A DNA stretch of 64,000 nucleotides from Acestrorhynchus altus (GCA_034509495.1 CM067515.1:15814558-15878557); one strand, 5' to 3'; positions 1 through 10,919 are shown, numbered from the stretch's first letter. Notes: a model not told the origin generated them from the letters alone. Numbers and translations are program-made.

Positions 1-420
1 TGTTTCTACTAATTTTGTAATGAACTAAAATAAAAAAGGTTTTGCATATTTTACTGCATATTACAACCAAGTTCAAGAAAACACACCAGCAGTCTCACAC
101 CCGCTTCAGCCTGGCCTGGACTCCGTCTGACCTCAGGTTAGTCATTAACTCTGTCCCACCCAGAGCAAACTTGAGCCCAATTAGGAGACTGATCCTCAGT
201 TCATTTCCAATATTGATCTGTCACTCAAGCAGACAGGCCTGAGGGCACCGGAATGGAGGTTCCTGTTTAGACCTGCATTTACTTTAGGAATAGCTTCAAT
301 CTTAGATTTAAAGTTCCAAACAAACAGGAGCGAATCTCTCTAAACAGGAATGTTGTATTATTTTAAATAATAATACTGTAATTTGACAAAAAAAATAAAA
401 AATTTAAACGATATACCACA

Positions 421-440
421 TATATATATATATATATATA
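421..440. repeat. (TA)n microsatellite
   Basis: About ten perfect TA units in AT-rich intergenic DNA. The flanking sequence 1-1374 holds no gene, only microsatellites and unremarkable AT-rich DNA. Confidence 0.95.
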
Positions 441-977
441 ACGCTTCCACTTCCAGTACCGCCCACAGCTCATTATCTAGGATTATCTTTATACCATTTA
501 TAAAGGCAGACTTCATTACCATTATTTAGACACTTCTATGTATTATATATTACAAATATGTATTATGACATATTGAATTGAAGTGGCATCACCAACAGCC
601 TTTTAGCTCTGCCTTCTATCTCCGTTCTCCTTCGGGGCTTTGAAGGAACAGCCTCTGTACGTCATGACATGATCACGAGAGGGTCATTTTTAAGCAGCCA
701 CCCAAACACCTTAAGTTAGCTAGCAAAATCACTAGCTCTATTAAAAACTATAGTTATCATTTTTCAGATTGATGTGAAGTGACTGTCCCCACTTTTTGAG
801 CTGAAGTTATCCAGCTAAACGAATGTATTTTAAATTGTCTAATTAAACTGACATAAAGTGATTATCCTCACTTTATACGTATCCATCTACACTAATATCC
901 AATACACTAACAGTTATCCAATTAAGCTTAAGTAAATTGACCATCCTGACTTTCGGCTTAATTTGTCCAGCTATTTG

Positions 978-978
978 A

Positions 979-1050
<72 letters not shown>

Positions 1051-1074
1051 GTTATTATTATTATTATTATTATT
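978..1074. repeat. (TTA)n trinucleotide microsatellite
   Basis: About 32 ATT/TTA units, with one G interruption near 1051. Confidence 0.95.
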
Positions 1075-1219
1075 CAGCTAAATTGATTTAAAGTGACATT
1101 CCTCCTGTTGGGCTCAAATTATCCAGATAAACTGACAAATCCTACTTTGTGAAATGTACCTGGGTTCTGACTGCTGTGAATACAGAATTATCTTACTGGA
1201 GAACTTTTGGGGTGCTGAA

Positions 1220-1220
<1 letters not shown>

Positions 1221-1262
<42 letters not shown>
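1221..1262. repeat. (CT)n microsatellite
   Basis: About 21 perfect CT units. Short reading frames that run through it on either strand are low-complexity artefacts. Confidence 0.95.
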
Positions 1263-1266
<4 letters not shown>

Positions 1267-1374
1267 CTGCTTGTGGACACTGGTTTCTGGGACGTTTTAG
1301 AAAAGTTTCAAAAAGATAACGGGGTGTGTTTGTTGAGTATGGGTTTTTGAGTGTTTCTCTGATCTCTTGCTGGG

Positions 1375-1650
1375 GCTTAAACTCCAAGGCCGCCCTGCTG
1401 GCCAGATCCCTCACTGTGCCAGGTCAAAGGCCAACCAGCCCCATCGATCCCCCCAAGGAAGAAGTGTTTAGACCCCCACCCTGCTCCAGCAGCCCCGGAG
1501 CTTCTTGATTGTGCCGTGTCCGGATCGATCCAGCGCGTGTTGGGGCCTCCTGCTTTAAGCAGCTCCTCTGCAGATAACTGACAGCTACAAAGCTCTCCCC
1601 TTGACAGGCACTTGTCAATACAAATTCCAGCTATTGATGAGTAATTAAAG
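1375..1650. promoter_or_regulatory. Candidate conserved non-coding element upstream of the homeobox gene
   Basis: This is a non-repetitive block, richer in G and C than the surrounding AT-rich DNA. It contains paired GATCGATC-type motifs and ends in a TAATTAAA homeodomain-type site near 1641. Short reading frames cross it on both strands but none resembles a known protein. It lies about 8 kb upstream of the Dmbx-type gene, where developmental enhancers are often found. Calling it an enhancer is an inference from composition and location only. Confidence 0.25.
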
Positions 1651-1939
1651 AGAGAAAGAGAGAGCATGATCTGCCCTCCAACTCAAACATCTGTTGAACA
1701 GCAGAGGTAAACAAAACCCACTATGGGACGTCTCAAAAGCCCAAATGAACCCCTCTTGACCCTTCTCAACAGCCCCCTGTAGTTTTAACCCAATTCAAAG
1801 AACATTAAAAACCATTCAGATGCAGGACAGGTTCTTGTCGATAAAGGGTTTGCTCCGCTTGCCAAAAACGTGCAACACCAGAGGAACTGGACACTGTAGC
1901 CACCATCATTCAGGGTTGTTTAGAGAATCAGAACTGCTT

Positions 1940-2370
1940 ATCTACTCTGTAATATTGTATCCACTTACAAATTCGGGTTCCTTAATGGTTCTTCAGCAAA
2001 GAAAATGGAACCATGAACAGTTAATGAACCCTTTGCATAAATAAAGGATTTTTTGTGTTGTCAAATGGTTCTACAGATTTATAGAGCATGCTCTGTAGTG
2101 GGTTCTACATATAACTGTTTGGCTAAGGTTTCTATATGTTTGACATCATAACAATAGTACACACTTAAAAATGAGGGTTCTTCAGTAAAGAAAATGATTC
2201 TATATAGAACCACGAACACTCAAAGAACCATTTGCATGAATAAAGTGTTCTTTGTGTTGTCAATTTTTTTCAATTTACTGTAGTGACACCAAAAAGGATT
2301 CTACTATTATTACAAGTTTGACATTTTAACAATAGTAGATACCTTTTAAAAAGGTTCTACATAAAACCCT
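1940..2370. repeat. Palindromic MITE-like repeat, two related segments
   Basis: Two related stretches (about 1970-2130 and 2165-2370) share the phrases GGTTCTTCAG, AAAGAAAATG and TTTGTGTTGTCAA. They also contain the self-complementary TTCTATATAGAA. Palindromic GGTTCT/AGAACC short elements are abundant in ostariophysan genomes and are usually taken as non-autonomous DNA transposons. Coding potential is nil. A third, more diverged piece lies at 6145-6330. Confidence 0.6.
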
Positions 2371-2509
2371 ATACAGTGCATTTTGCATCAGTTTGAGCAA
2401 TGAGTGCTATATAAACGGAACTAATTTTGCAGTGTATTGCTTTCATTGTCAGTTGAGTGTGTAGCAGTGTTAGTAAAATTAGTGACACAAGAGGAGTGTT
2501 AGAGGATAT

Positions 2510-2690
2510 GTTCTCATTTGAGTGTGATGGACTATCTGGTTTGTCACCTTGATCAATTTGACCAATCTGCTTGTCAAGCTGGTCATTCTCTTTGTCTTGT
2601 TTGGTCATGCTGTTCATACTCGTGGACTGGTGTAGTCAGGCAGGTAATGGTAGACTCCCTTGGTCATGATGGTCATACTGGTTGACTTGT
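2510..2690. repeat. Degenerate TGGTCA-type minisatellite
   Basis: Imperfect reiteration of the words TTGGTCATG, TGGTCATACTGG and TTGACC. The minus strand reads as a low-complexity D/Q-rich ORF, which is a by-product of the repeat and not a gene. Confidence 0.45.
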
Positions 2691-2699
2691 TAAATTTAG

Positions 2700-4486
2700 G
2701 AGATTTATTTTAGATTTAGTTGGGTCAGCCTGTTGTTATTTTCAGGACATCCTAGGCCACTCAAATATTTCTTCTTTTGAAATGTAAATATTAACAATAT
2801 TTAATTATTTGTATGAACTTGTGTTTTGATCAAAACTGTAAATCTTTAGCTGAAAATGCAATCATTTTGATCAATTATAGATTCACACAGTAGCTCAAAT
2901 ATAAAAGCTCTAAATGTCCTTTATTATCTTTTGTTTTTTATGTATGTATTAGTATAATCCATTCTTGGGACTTTTATTTTGAAATTGGAACAATGTGTGA
3001 GCAGAATAGCAAACAAACTAGCCCATTCTCTAAAACAATTTCTGGGTCAGTGTCATAATCAGCCCCACCCCCTCTTGCAGATCAGTCAGAGCCTGTATGC
3101 AGGTTGAGCATTTACACATGGACAGAGTGGCAAACATGCACTGGCAGGCTCCTTTGGCATTTAAACTGGGATTTCAATAGCTGTTTCCCGAGCTTGATTA
3201 CTTGCTGATAATTCATCACATAATGATTACAGCCCCATGACAAGTGTTGTATTTATAATTTGTGGATCATATCTGTTACTCTGGCTCTGAGTTATGTACC
3301 CTAGAATACAAAATGTAACTGCACACAAAGTGCAGACGTCAGATTTTAACTTGAATCTTTCAAAGCTTTGTCCAACATTGTTAACAAGTTTAAATAATTA
3401 TGTCACATCATTGCTAAAAGCAGGCTATCATAACACAACACTACTGATGTTTAACACTATTATTCGACAGCAGCAGCTACTCGAACCATAAAATATTACA
3501 CCAGAGATGGTTATCTTAACTCATTTGACCAAGTTGTCTTTCTTGTTTGGGACATTTTGTTTAGGGTGTGGATTTATTGATGTCAGTTCAGTGTGCAGCA
3601 GTGTTCACTTACATTAGCAAAATTAGTTTTAGCTTTCTTTGCTTGCATGAAACAGTATTTGTATTTATAAACTTTAAGAGCCTGGTAATCCGGGGGATTT
3701 TGAGGCACAATGCATTTTGGAATAAATGTTTAGATGTGAGCATGGTGGTTAGAACCCATGTTCTACTCTTAGTTCAGCATTGTTGATTACGATCATACAA
3801 TGTTGCCTTTTTATTTTCTGCATATTTTCTGTTGATCTCTTTATGTTTTATACTTTTGGCTGTGTTACAAGCCTCATTAGGACTGTCCTGTGTCTGTAAA
3901 AGCCATAATCCCTGCCTGTATAAGTGGATCCTTGAGCACAGGGATATCCCATTTAAGCCTTTTAAACTACAGGAGAGACTTAAACCCATAATGCCTGAGA
4001 AGCTTGCCCTAAACTCTGTACTAAGACAAATTAGGTGGAGGGGGGGCTACATCCAGTTAGGCACATGTAAATAAACATAAGAATGCTTGAAAACCATGAG
4101 AATGCCTTTAAGGAGCAAGGTTTGGGTCTGAGTGGCCACCTCCCCTCTGCGGTTGCCTTCAAATGGCTGTGTGGGTTGGGGAAAAAATTGTCACTGAGGG
4201 GGTCAGCACAGCAGGGCCGAGCTTGAAGCCGCATCTGTCAGCACCAGGATGTTGTGGTGTTTGGGTAGATGAGATGAGAGGAGGCACAGAAAAAGAGTTA
4301 GGGATGTTGAGGGGAGAAAAGGGTAGAGTATCAATTTTCCTTTTTCTTTTTGAGACAAAGTTTAGAAATAACAGAAATGACTTCTAAATTAAAATCACAT
4401 ATTTCAGCCTTTACTTACATAAACATATGTGTTCCATATATCAAAAATACCAGCATTTGCACTTTTCACCTAATGTTGTTTCAGAA
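2700..4486. other. Intergenic DNA without a recognisable gene
   Basis: No exon, transposon terminus or RNA gene is recognised. Non-repetitive blocks at 3040-3260 and 4080-4260 are less AT-rich than their surroundings and could be conserved non-coding DNA, but nothing in the sequence proves it. Confidence 0.5.
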
Positions 4487-5508
4487 GAGAAGAGAAGAAA
4501 AGAGAAGAAACAGAACAGAGGGAAATAATGAAACAAGAAGAGGAGAGGGCAGATGAGAACAGAGGAGAATGGACAAGAAGAGAACAACAGAGGAGTAGTA
4601 GCAAGACAGAAAGAGAAGAGAAAAAGATTAAGGAGAGAAGAAAAATTAATATAGGATAGAGGATAAATGAAATAAAAGAACAGGGTGGAACTTCCAAGAT
4701 GAGAAGGGACGAGAAGGGAGAAAATGAAAAAAGAGAAGAGAAGAGAAGAGAAGAGAAGAGAAGAGAAGAGAAGAGAAGAGAAGAGAAGAGAAGAGAAGAG
4801 GACTAAAGAAAACAGGAGAATGGATGAGCAGTGAAGGAGTAGTGACAAGAGGAAAAGGCATAAAAAGAGCAGAGAAAATGAGGGGAGAAGGAAGGAGAAA
4901 AGAAAAGAAAAGATGGGAAAGAAGAAGAGGCAAAAAATCAAAACAGAGAAGAGAAGAGAAGAGAAGAGAAGAGAAGAGAAGAGAAGAGAAGAGAAATGAC
5001 AAGAAGAGAAGAGAGAACTGGCCAGAGGAGAAGGGGTGAAAAGAGGAGAGAAAACAAGAGAAGATGGAAAAAAGAGAACAAGAGAGAAGTAAAAATGAAA
5101 AGAGAATAGAGATGAAAGAAGAGATGACTAGTAAGAAGAAAATTGCATAGAAGGATGAAAGGAGAGTAGAACAGCGAAGAGAAGAGAAGAGAAGAGAAGA
5201 GAAGAGAAGAGAAGAGAAGAGAGGAAGAAGAGACAATGCAAGAGAAGGAGACATGAAAGGAGAAGGGGATAAAACAAGAGAAAATAAAGAGAGGAAGATA
5301 AGGTGAGGAGCATCAGAAATGAAGAGACAAGATGATAGGAGAGAAGATAAGAAATGAAATGAAGACAAGGGGATTGAGGAGAACAGAAGAGAGAAATTAA
5401 GAGAAGAGAAGAGAAGAGAAGAGGAGAAGAGAAGAGAAGAGGAGAAGAGAAGAGAAGAGAAGAGAAGAGAAGAGAAGAGAAGAGAAGAGAAGAGAAGAGA
5501 AGAGGAGG
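4487..5508. repeat. 1 kb polypurine (AGAGA)n minisatellite
   Basis: The plus strand is almost entirely A and G for about 1 kb. Near-perfect GAGAA pentamer runs occur at about 4733-4800, 4949-4995, 5176-5221 and 5397-5503, separated by decayed units. The minus strand is correspondingly pyrimidine-rich and therefore open, giving Ser/Leu/Phe-rich reading frames up to 314 codons that are artefacts. Long mirror-type polypurine tracts can adopt triplex (H-DNA) structure. Confidence 0.95.
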
Positions 5509-5589
5509 ACGTGGGGAGTGCAGTGGTTTTCTGGGAGGGGGTCACACACAAGCGATGTCTTTGTGTGGCTCTAATCCTCCCAGCCAACA

Positions 5590-5860
5590 CAGCTTTGGCC
5601 AGGTTTCATCATGAAAGTGCCATGAAATAACTACTTTTTTTCTTAGCAGCAAATCTCCGCTAATCCCGCAGGCTAAGGAGACAAAGGCTTCTGAGCCGGG
5701 AGCTTTAAATGGGGTGCAAGGCCTGTGCCACCGAAGCTCTTCTAAATGACTTATTTTAAGCAGACACTAATATTGCTTGACAGGCAAGAGCATCGCAAAG
5801 AAGGAGGCGGGGGTAAGAAGGGGCTGAATACGGGGAGAAACAAAAATCCACACGGTTTGG
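5590..5860. promoter_or_regulatory. Candidate conserved non-coding element
   Basis: A non-repetitive, moderately GC-rich block immediately after the minisatellite. It contains a CTAATCCCG word near 5660, matching the TAATCC core bound by K50 homeodomains (the class encoded 4 kb downstream), plus CTTGACAGGC and further TAAT cores. There is no coding potential. A regulatory role is inferred from complexity and motif content. Confidence 0.25.
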
Positions 5861-6144
5861 TAACAGGTAGCTAAAGGGGCGGTTAAGTGTGCAAATAACA
5901 GAATTTATTTGGGAAAAAGGAATTTTCATATGAAAAGGAATGCCTAGGGAATGTCATCTGCCATCTAAAGCCACATACTAAGTATTCATAGTGTTCTGTG
6001 GGGGAACTGGGAGTGACTGGGAGTTTGAATAAACTCTCCGTGGTTGATTTTCAGTAGAGGACATCCATTCACCTAAACTATTTCTCAACATAAAGACACT
6101 GTATTGGAATATATGTGAGGAGAGGGGGAAAGTGGGAGACACTA

Positions 6145-6330
6145 TATATAGTGACACACTTTTAAAAAAGGGTTCTTCAATGTATTCTATATACAACCAT
6201 AAGATCTCAAATAATTTGAATGCTTAACTGGTTCTCAGCAATGTTTTTTTCATTATATTAAAATTGTTCAACGGGATGAAAAAAGTTCTAAAAATAGCTT
6301 CTAAAAATGCTATCAAAAGTCATTTTTCAC
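6145..6330. repeat. Fragment of the GGTTCT palindromic repeat
   Basis: Carries CACACTTTTAAAAAAGGGTTCTTCA and decayed GAACC words shared with the repeat at 1940-2370. Confidence 0.4.
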
Positions 6331-6384
6331 AAGTGTATGCACTTTATTGTATATTGGATCACCATTTCTTGATGAATGGACCAA

Positions 6385-6830
6385 TAAGAATGCTCAAATT
6401 TGGAAGAAATCTTGAAAAAATGTAAAAACAAGACCAATGGTCCAAAAGGTCCTCAGCAGAAAGGAAGCTGGTTCAGGTGGTCAGGCACAGCCCAGAACAA
6501 CCAAGGCCAGAACCAGAACGACCAGAACTACCAAGGCATTCTTCAGTGTAACCTTAAACCATCAACTAGACAGTTGAGAAGATAACCCCAAACACACATC
6601 AGAGATGGTTGTGGATAAAGCAGGCTAACATTAAGCTCCTGTTATGCCCTTTCTGAAGTCCTGATCTCAACCCTACTGAAAATATGCTGACTGTGCAGGT
6701 TCTGCCAAGACTTCTCAAATATGCAACTAGAATTCTGCCAGAAGCTTGTTACCTGTGTTGTCACTCATTCTGCCCCAGAAAAAGAACTGTCCACAGGAAT
6801 TCTTAAAAGCCCCAAATGGACAGTACAGAT
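6385..6830 (+). mobile_element. Decayed Tc1/mariner-type transposase remnant
   Basis: Reading the plus strand with frameshifts gives a trace of the Tc1 C-terminal region: an SDLNPTEN-like motif near 6660 (CTGATCTCAACCCTACTGAAAA), followed by remnants of the residues after it. Stops and frame changes are frequent, so nothing is functional. No terminal inverted repeats were identified, so the limits are approximate. Confidence 0.4.
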
Positions 6831-7189
6831 TTTAGTCCCCGCTGGTGCTTAATGATGTCATCTCAGGTGAGCAGGAATCAAACACATTCACATGTTGGCA
6901 GGTTTACAGTAAATGATGATTTAATCATGTGCAGTACTGTATAGGTGGAGTACGTACAGTATGTAGAGTTTGTACAGTACGCTTAGGTTAACATTTTATC
7001 CACCTTCTGAAGTGAAATCTGAGGTCTCTCTGTATATACAGTATTCATAAGTAGATTCAGAAAGATTAGAATTCCATCACTGATCACAAAAAGCGTCTGT
7101 AAGCCAAGGGGAAGGTAACAAAGGCCAAAATGTGGTGTGGCTTTCTTTCTACCAGTGTTCTGCCCATGCTGCACACTTGGCTGCTGTGC

Positions 7190-7230
7190 GTGAGTGAGTG
7201 AGTGAGTGTGTGTGTGTGTGTGTGTGTGCG
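7190..7230. repeat. (GT)n microsatellite
   Basis: GAGT units grading into perfect GT units. Confidence 0.9.
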
Positions 7231-7582
7231 TATGGGGGGGTGGGATTGGTGAACCCCCACAGGACTGTGGATCACCGCTGATACTCGTGGGAAACGTAAT
7301 CTAGCTCCCCTGCGTGCTCCTTCTTTCTGGCCCTAAGCAGAGCGGTTTGACCAGGCTTTAGGGGAATTTACATCTCTAAAACCCTGCAGCCCCTAACTGC
7401 CAGAGCTTTACTGCTGATGATCTGAGTTGAAGGATTTTGAATGTTTATCTAGAATATGCAGTGCTGTACAGGTGGGCAGGGACAAGGTGTTGAGAAAAGG
7501 GCTTTCATGGAAGGGCAATCGTGGAAATATAACCATGATGGGACAATACACTGACTTACTCTGTTTGGAGTCTACATTATGC

Positions 7583-8040
7583 ACCAATCAGACATAATAT
7601 TAAAACCAACAAAGTGATTAATATTGATTGTTTGTTCCAGTGGGGGGTGGATATATTAGACAACAATCAAACAGCCAGCTTTTGTAGATAATGATTTGAA
7701 GCATAATGATTTTCACTTTGAAAAGAACCAAACTGTGATGTCTGTAGGACTGGGTCAGAACCTCTCCAGAATGCCACAGATCTAGAGGAGTGTTCCTGGT
7801 ATGCAGAGGTCTGTACCTAGCCATAATGCTCCAAAGATGGACCAGCCCAATGGTTTGTGGGCTCCGAAGGCTCATTGATGCTCATGAAGGCCACACTTGA
7901 CAACTTATCAGAATCTGTTGCTAACATCTTGGTGTCAGATTCCACAGGGCATGTTAAGGGGTCTTGTGTAATCCATATATCAAAGGACCTACACAATATT
8001 AAGCACAATATTATGGTTTTAATGTTATGGCTGATTAGTG
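7583..8040. mobile_element. Non-autonomous Tc1/mariner element with 27-bp terminal inverted repeats
   Basis: The left end CACCAATCAGACATAATATT matches the reverse complement of the right end (CACTAATCAGCCATAACATT), and both continue with AAAACCA. The roughly 460-bp interior keeps scrambled transposase sequence, for example GACTGGGTCAGAACCTCTCC and GCTCATTGATGCTCATG, and a C-terminal GGACCTACACAATATT end. It is therefore an internally deleted copy of a full-length Tc1-like element. It lies about 1.2 kb upstream of the homeobox promoter. Confidence 0.85.
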
Positions 8041-8394
8041 CATATACAAAAGTATGTAGACAGCTGCTTCTTCAAAGTTTCTTTTAAAGCCAAGGGAATA
8101 ACAGGTAAGCTTTATAGAGGGGTGATCATATATTGCTCTCAGGAGAATTTCATTTGATTACATTAGTAAAGTCAGGTAATGATATGGTTTTTCTACACCA
8201 ACTCATCCCAAAGAAATTGGTTGGATATCCATGACTCCAGAGAACTTCCGTTCCAGTACGCGACAACCCAGTGCTGATGGGCTTCATACCCCTGTGGCTG
8301 ACACTCAGTCTTTAAGCAGTACTCTTCACAATTGAACATCTTTATTGGCTTTAACGTTTCCTAGATTCTAGGTTCCTAGGTTCTGGACATACAG

Positions 8395-8974
8395 TCATTG
8401 TCAAAAAAGAAGTTGCACCCAGAAGGAAGTGTGGGACTGCAATGCTATTTGGAAGGGAGATAAAGTTTTTTGGGAACAATAAATTATTAAGATTTAGACT
8501 GATATGGGCAATATTTATTGAGCTACACTCTCTCAGTATGACATTGAGTATAATGCAAAAGGGGTGGAGTGTTGAGAGTGTGTCTGACAGTATGTCACAC
8601 ATTTTCAATCAGGGATAGGTCTGGTGATGCTACTGACCATGGCACAGTATCATAGTATAGTGTCTTCAAGGCAAGGCAAGGTAGCACCACTGGTAGCACA
8701 ACCTTTTAAAAGTAATGTTGGACTGTCAAAGTGCCTGTCATGAAGACCAAAGGTGATCTGGCATCATATGAAATTACACCCCATACCATGACACCAGGCC
8801 TTGTCGACGTGTGACATGTGACAACAAGCCATTCATCTTGATGCAGACCATGGTGCCTCCACAAAGCAGGACTCACTGAAGATGACCCGCTGCCATTCTG
8901 AGTGACTTCATTTCCATCAGAACTTGCAAAATATGGGCAGAATATGGTACCAGTTAGCAAAACAAACCATGCAG

Positions 8975-8975
<1 letters not shown>
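8395..8975 (-). mobile_element. Tc1-like transposase pseudogene, minus strand
   Basis: On the minus strand, residues such as PGVMVWGVISYDARSPLVF followed by GTLTVQ match the central DDE region of Tc1-like transposases, where PGVMVWGAISYDSR is typical. The left terminus, AGTTGCACCCAGAAGGAAG near 8410, is shared in inverted orientation with the element at 47956-48722. The coding frame is short and interrupted, and the right end runs into a CA microsatellite. It is non-functional. Confidence 0.8.

Positions 8976-9023
<48 letters not shown>
8976..9023. repeat. (CA)n microsatellite
   Basis: About 24 perfect CA units, 200 bp upstream of the homeobox promoter region and abutting the transposase relic. 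Confidence 0.95.
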
Positions 9024-9024
<1 letters not shown>

Positions 9025-9229
9025 CTGGAGTTAAAGCTGCCAAAGCCCTATTCTAATGTGGCCAAACCCACAGATCAGCGCCCCACATTGTTTTAATTGT
9101 TTTAACTGAGGGGGGAGGAGGTGAAATGCTCGCTTATGTTGGGGAGATCCTTTGCTTAAATCTCTCAAGTTCAATAGTTTAAAAAAAAAAAGCCCTGAGC
9201 CCCCCAGACCCCCTTCTTCTCCCTCATCC

Positions 9230-9330
9230 CACTTAATCCGGGCTAATACCTTTCTTTCTATTGGCTAATGGCTGGGAGACGCTAGAGGTAATGCTTCTTA
9301 AAAAGGCCCTGTAGGACTGAGCCAGGGACA
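9230..9330 (+). promoter_or_regulatory. Putative promoter of the Dmbx-type gene
   Basis: TAATCC (9234-9239) is a K50-homeodomain core that could allow autoregulation. An inverted CCAAT box (ATTGG, 9260-9264) and a TATA-like TTAAAAAG (9298-9305) follow in typical order, and a GTAAGC splice donor lies about 95 bp further on. Transcription would start near 9325-9335. The arrangement is seen in the sequence; the start site is inferred. Confidence 0.5.
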
Positions 9331-9397
9331 GTGAGACCTTACAGGCCCAAGAAACACTGGACTCCAAAACTCGGAGCAGGATTTACCCCGCTTTCAG
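9330..9397 (+). other. dmbx-like: Probable non-coding first exon of the Dmbx-type gene
   Basis: It ends at a consensus donor (TTTCAG|GTAAGC, donor at 9398). The next acceptor is the CTTTCACAG ending at 9965, six bases before the start codon. The 5' boundary is estimated from the TATA-like motif. There is no ATG in the exon. Confidence 0.5.
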
Positions 9398-9521
9398 GTA
9401 AGCACCATCCAACCCCTGTAATATGTTTCACTGTATGGATACAAATGTTCTGCTTCTTTATACTGGTTTGTGACCTGTAGAAAATGTCTATTTCTGTTAC
9501 TACACATTGTTCTGACTAAAC

Positions 9522-9887
9522 AATGTGTCCAAAAGTACGTAGACACCTACTGATCCAGTGTTTATGTCGGTGGCACTGATATGGAAGTTGTCCCTCTTTT
9601 CTGTAGTAACAGCTTCTACTGTACTGGGGAAGCTTTATATTAGATGTTGGTGCTGCATTCAGCCACCAGAACATCACTGAGGTTGGGTGCTGATGTTGAT
9701 TGAAGGAGCTCCATCACTCCAGACAACATTGTTATGACTCCAGAGCCCATTGCTGGGCCTCTACATCCATCTAACCTTCACCCACCATTGGGACACATTG
9801 ACTGTAGACCGCTGCAGCAATTAAGAAGTGTGCAGTGTGTTATGCGGGGGTTAATGCGGGGGTGTCCGGATACTTTTGGGAACATAG
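9522..9887. mobile_element. Short non-autonomous Tc1-type element in the 5' intron
   Basis: The left end GTGTCCAAAAGTACGTAGAC is mirrored by the right end GGTGTCCGGATACTTTTGGG, the usual fish TGTCCAAA-type termini. The interior contains the GACTCCAGAG and AACATTGTT words of this family and no ORF. It sits entirely inside the intron between the non-coding and first coding exon. Confidence 0.75.
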
Positions 9888-9971
9888 GAGGCGTGTACTT
9901 GCTGTGATTTCCACATCATATGTGTTGCTGTATGATTTGATGTATTTACTGGGTCTCTTTCACAGTCAACC

Positions 9972-10134
9972 ATGAACTCTCTGTATCTGTGCGGCGCGAG
10001 CAGTGGCGCTGGACTTTACACGTTCCCCCGCCTCAGCTCGCTGTTTTACGACCCTCACCAGCAGGTGGCAGCACCACACCGGCCTCCTGCCGCAGCGCCC
10101 ATTCAAAGCCTCACCGTGGCGGAGCGTCTGGCGG
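9972..10134 (+). CDS. dmbx-like: Dmbx-type paired-like homeobox gene, coding exon 1 (main entry)
   Basis: Coding exons 9972-10134, 10392-10567 and 11558-12022 join in frame to 267 residues plus a stop. The start is the first ATG after the 9965 acceptor (AACCATGA context). Exon 1 gives residues 1-54 and the first base of codon 55. It is Tyr/Phe/Pro-rich and ends in SLTVAERLA, matching the LTLAERLA block just before the homeodomain in vertebrate Dmbx1. The downstream ELILEARYG also matches the DIILEARYG of Dmbx1. Dmbx proteins are nuclear K50 homeodomain repressors of midbrain, diencephalon and retina. The window protein is shorter than Dmbx1 (about 370-380 residues), lacks the MQHYGVNGYS-type N-terminus and lacks the C-terminal OAR-like motif. 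It is therefore probably a separate paralogue (a 'dmbx2'). The family call is firm; the paralogue number is not. Confidence 0.88.
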
Positions 10135-10276
10135 GTAAAGGCTGCACACACTTTACGCAGATGTTTAAATATGCGCACTTTTAACGCTTTTCATGATCTG
10201 ACACATTCAGCTCAACAGACATACAAACAGATAGATATAAAGAATGATAGATATACAGACAGATAGGAATACGGAC

Positions 10277-10279
<3 letters not shown>

Positions 10280-10336
<57 letters not shown>
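10280..10336. repeat. (GA)n microsatellite just upstream of the homeobox exon
   Basis: About 28 AG units, ending 55 bp before the acceptor at 10391. The polypurine run lies where branch-point and polypyrimidine signals are normally found, but a short pyrimidine tract (ATCTTTTCTTTAG) directly precedes the exon. Confidence 0.95.
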
Positions 10337-10339
<3 letters not shown>

Positions 10340-10391
10340 TACACACAGGAAAAGTCCTTTCAGAAAATTGATCAATACATCTTTTCTTTAG

Positions 10392-10567
10392 AGCTCATCC
10401 TTGAGGCCCGGTATGGAAATCAGCAGAAGCAGAGACGGAGCCGCACAGCCTTCACTGTGGCACAGCTGCAGGCACTGGAGAAGGCCTTCCAGCAAACCCA
10501 GTACCCTGATGTGGGCATGAGGGAGAGACTGGCTGTCTGCATCAACCTCCCAGAGGCCCGAATCCAG
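10392..10567 (+). CDS. dmbx-like: Dmbx-type homeobox gene, coding exon 2 (homeodomain residues 1-46)
   Basis: The acceptor is CTTTTCTTTAG ending at 10391 and the donor is CCAG|GTGTGA at 10568. The exon completes codon 55 (G|AG) and adds residues 56-113. The homeodomain begins at Gln68 (QRRSRTAFT), with the conserved F8, L16 and F20 present at residues 75, 83 and 87. The exon ends after homeodomain position 46. An intron between positions 46 and 47 is the classic paired-class position, which supports both the splice model and the classification. Confidence 0.9.
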
Positions 10568-10919
10568 GTGTGAAATCTGCACAGTGACAATTATGAATGC
10601 TTCATTTTTATCATTGTTGGAGTTAGATGTAGATGTTGAAATGTTTTTGAGTAGAATTTGTGTTTTGAGTGAGTGAGTCAAAAATGTTTCATATTATAAA
10701 ATGAGCTTCATCTTTCTGCTGTATTTGGGTGTTATGGTTGTTTAGCTGGTCCTTAATGACGTTAACACTAAACAATATGAGATTCTAGCGCCCCCTGCTG
10801 GGATAACGTGAAGGTTATCCAAAATGCTCCTGAAGACAGTGAAAAACCTGCATTTTCACAGGCTTCTGCACAGTGTCATCATGACAGTTGAGCACTCTCT
10901 CTCCTAATTAAAATATTCT

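Noticed and set aside
4441..5590. Minus-strand ORFs of 166 and 314 codons rich in Ser, Leu and Phe
   Set aside because: They are translations of the polypyrimidine strand of the (AGAGA)n minisatellite, where stops are rare for compositional reasons.
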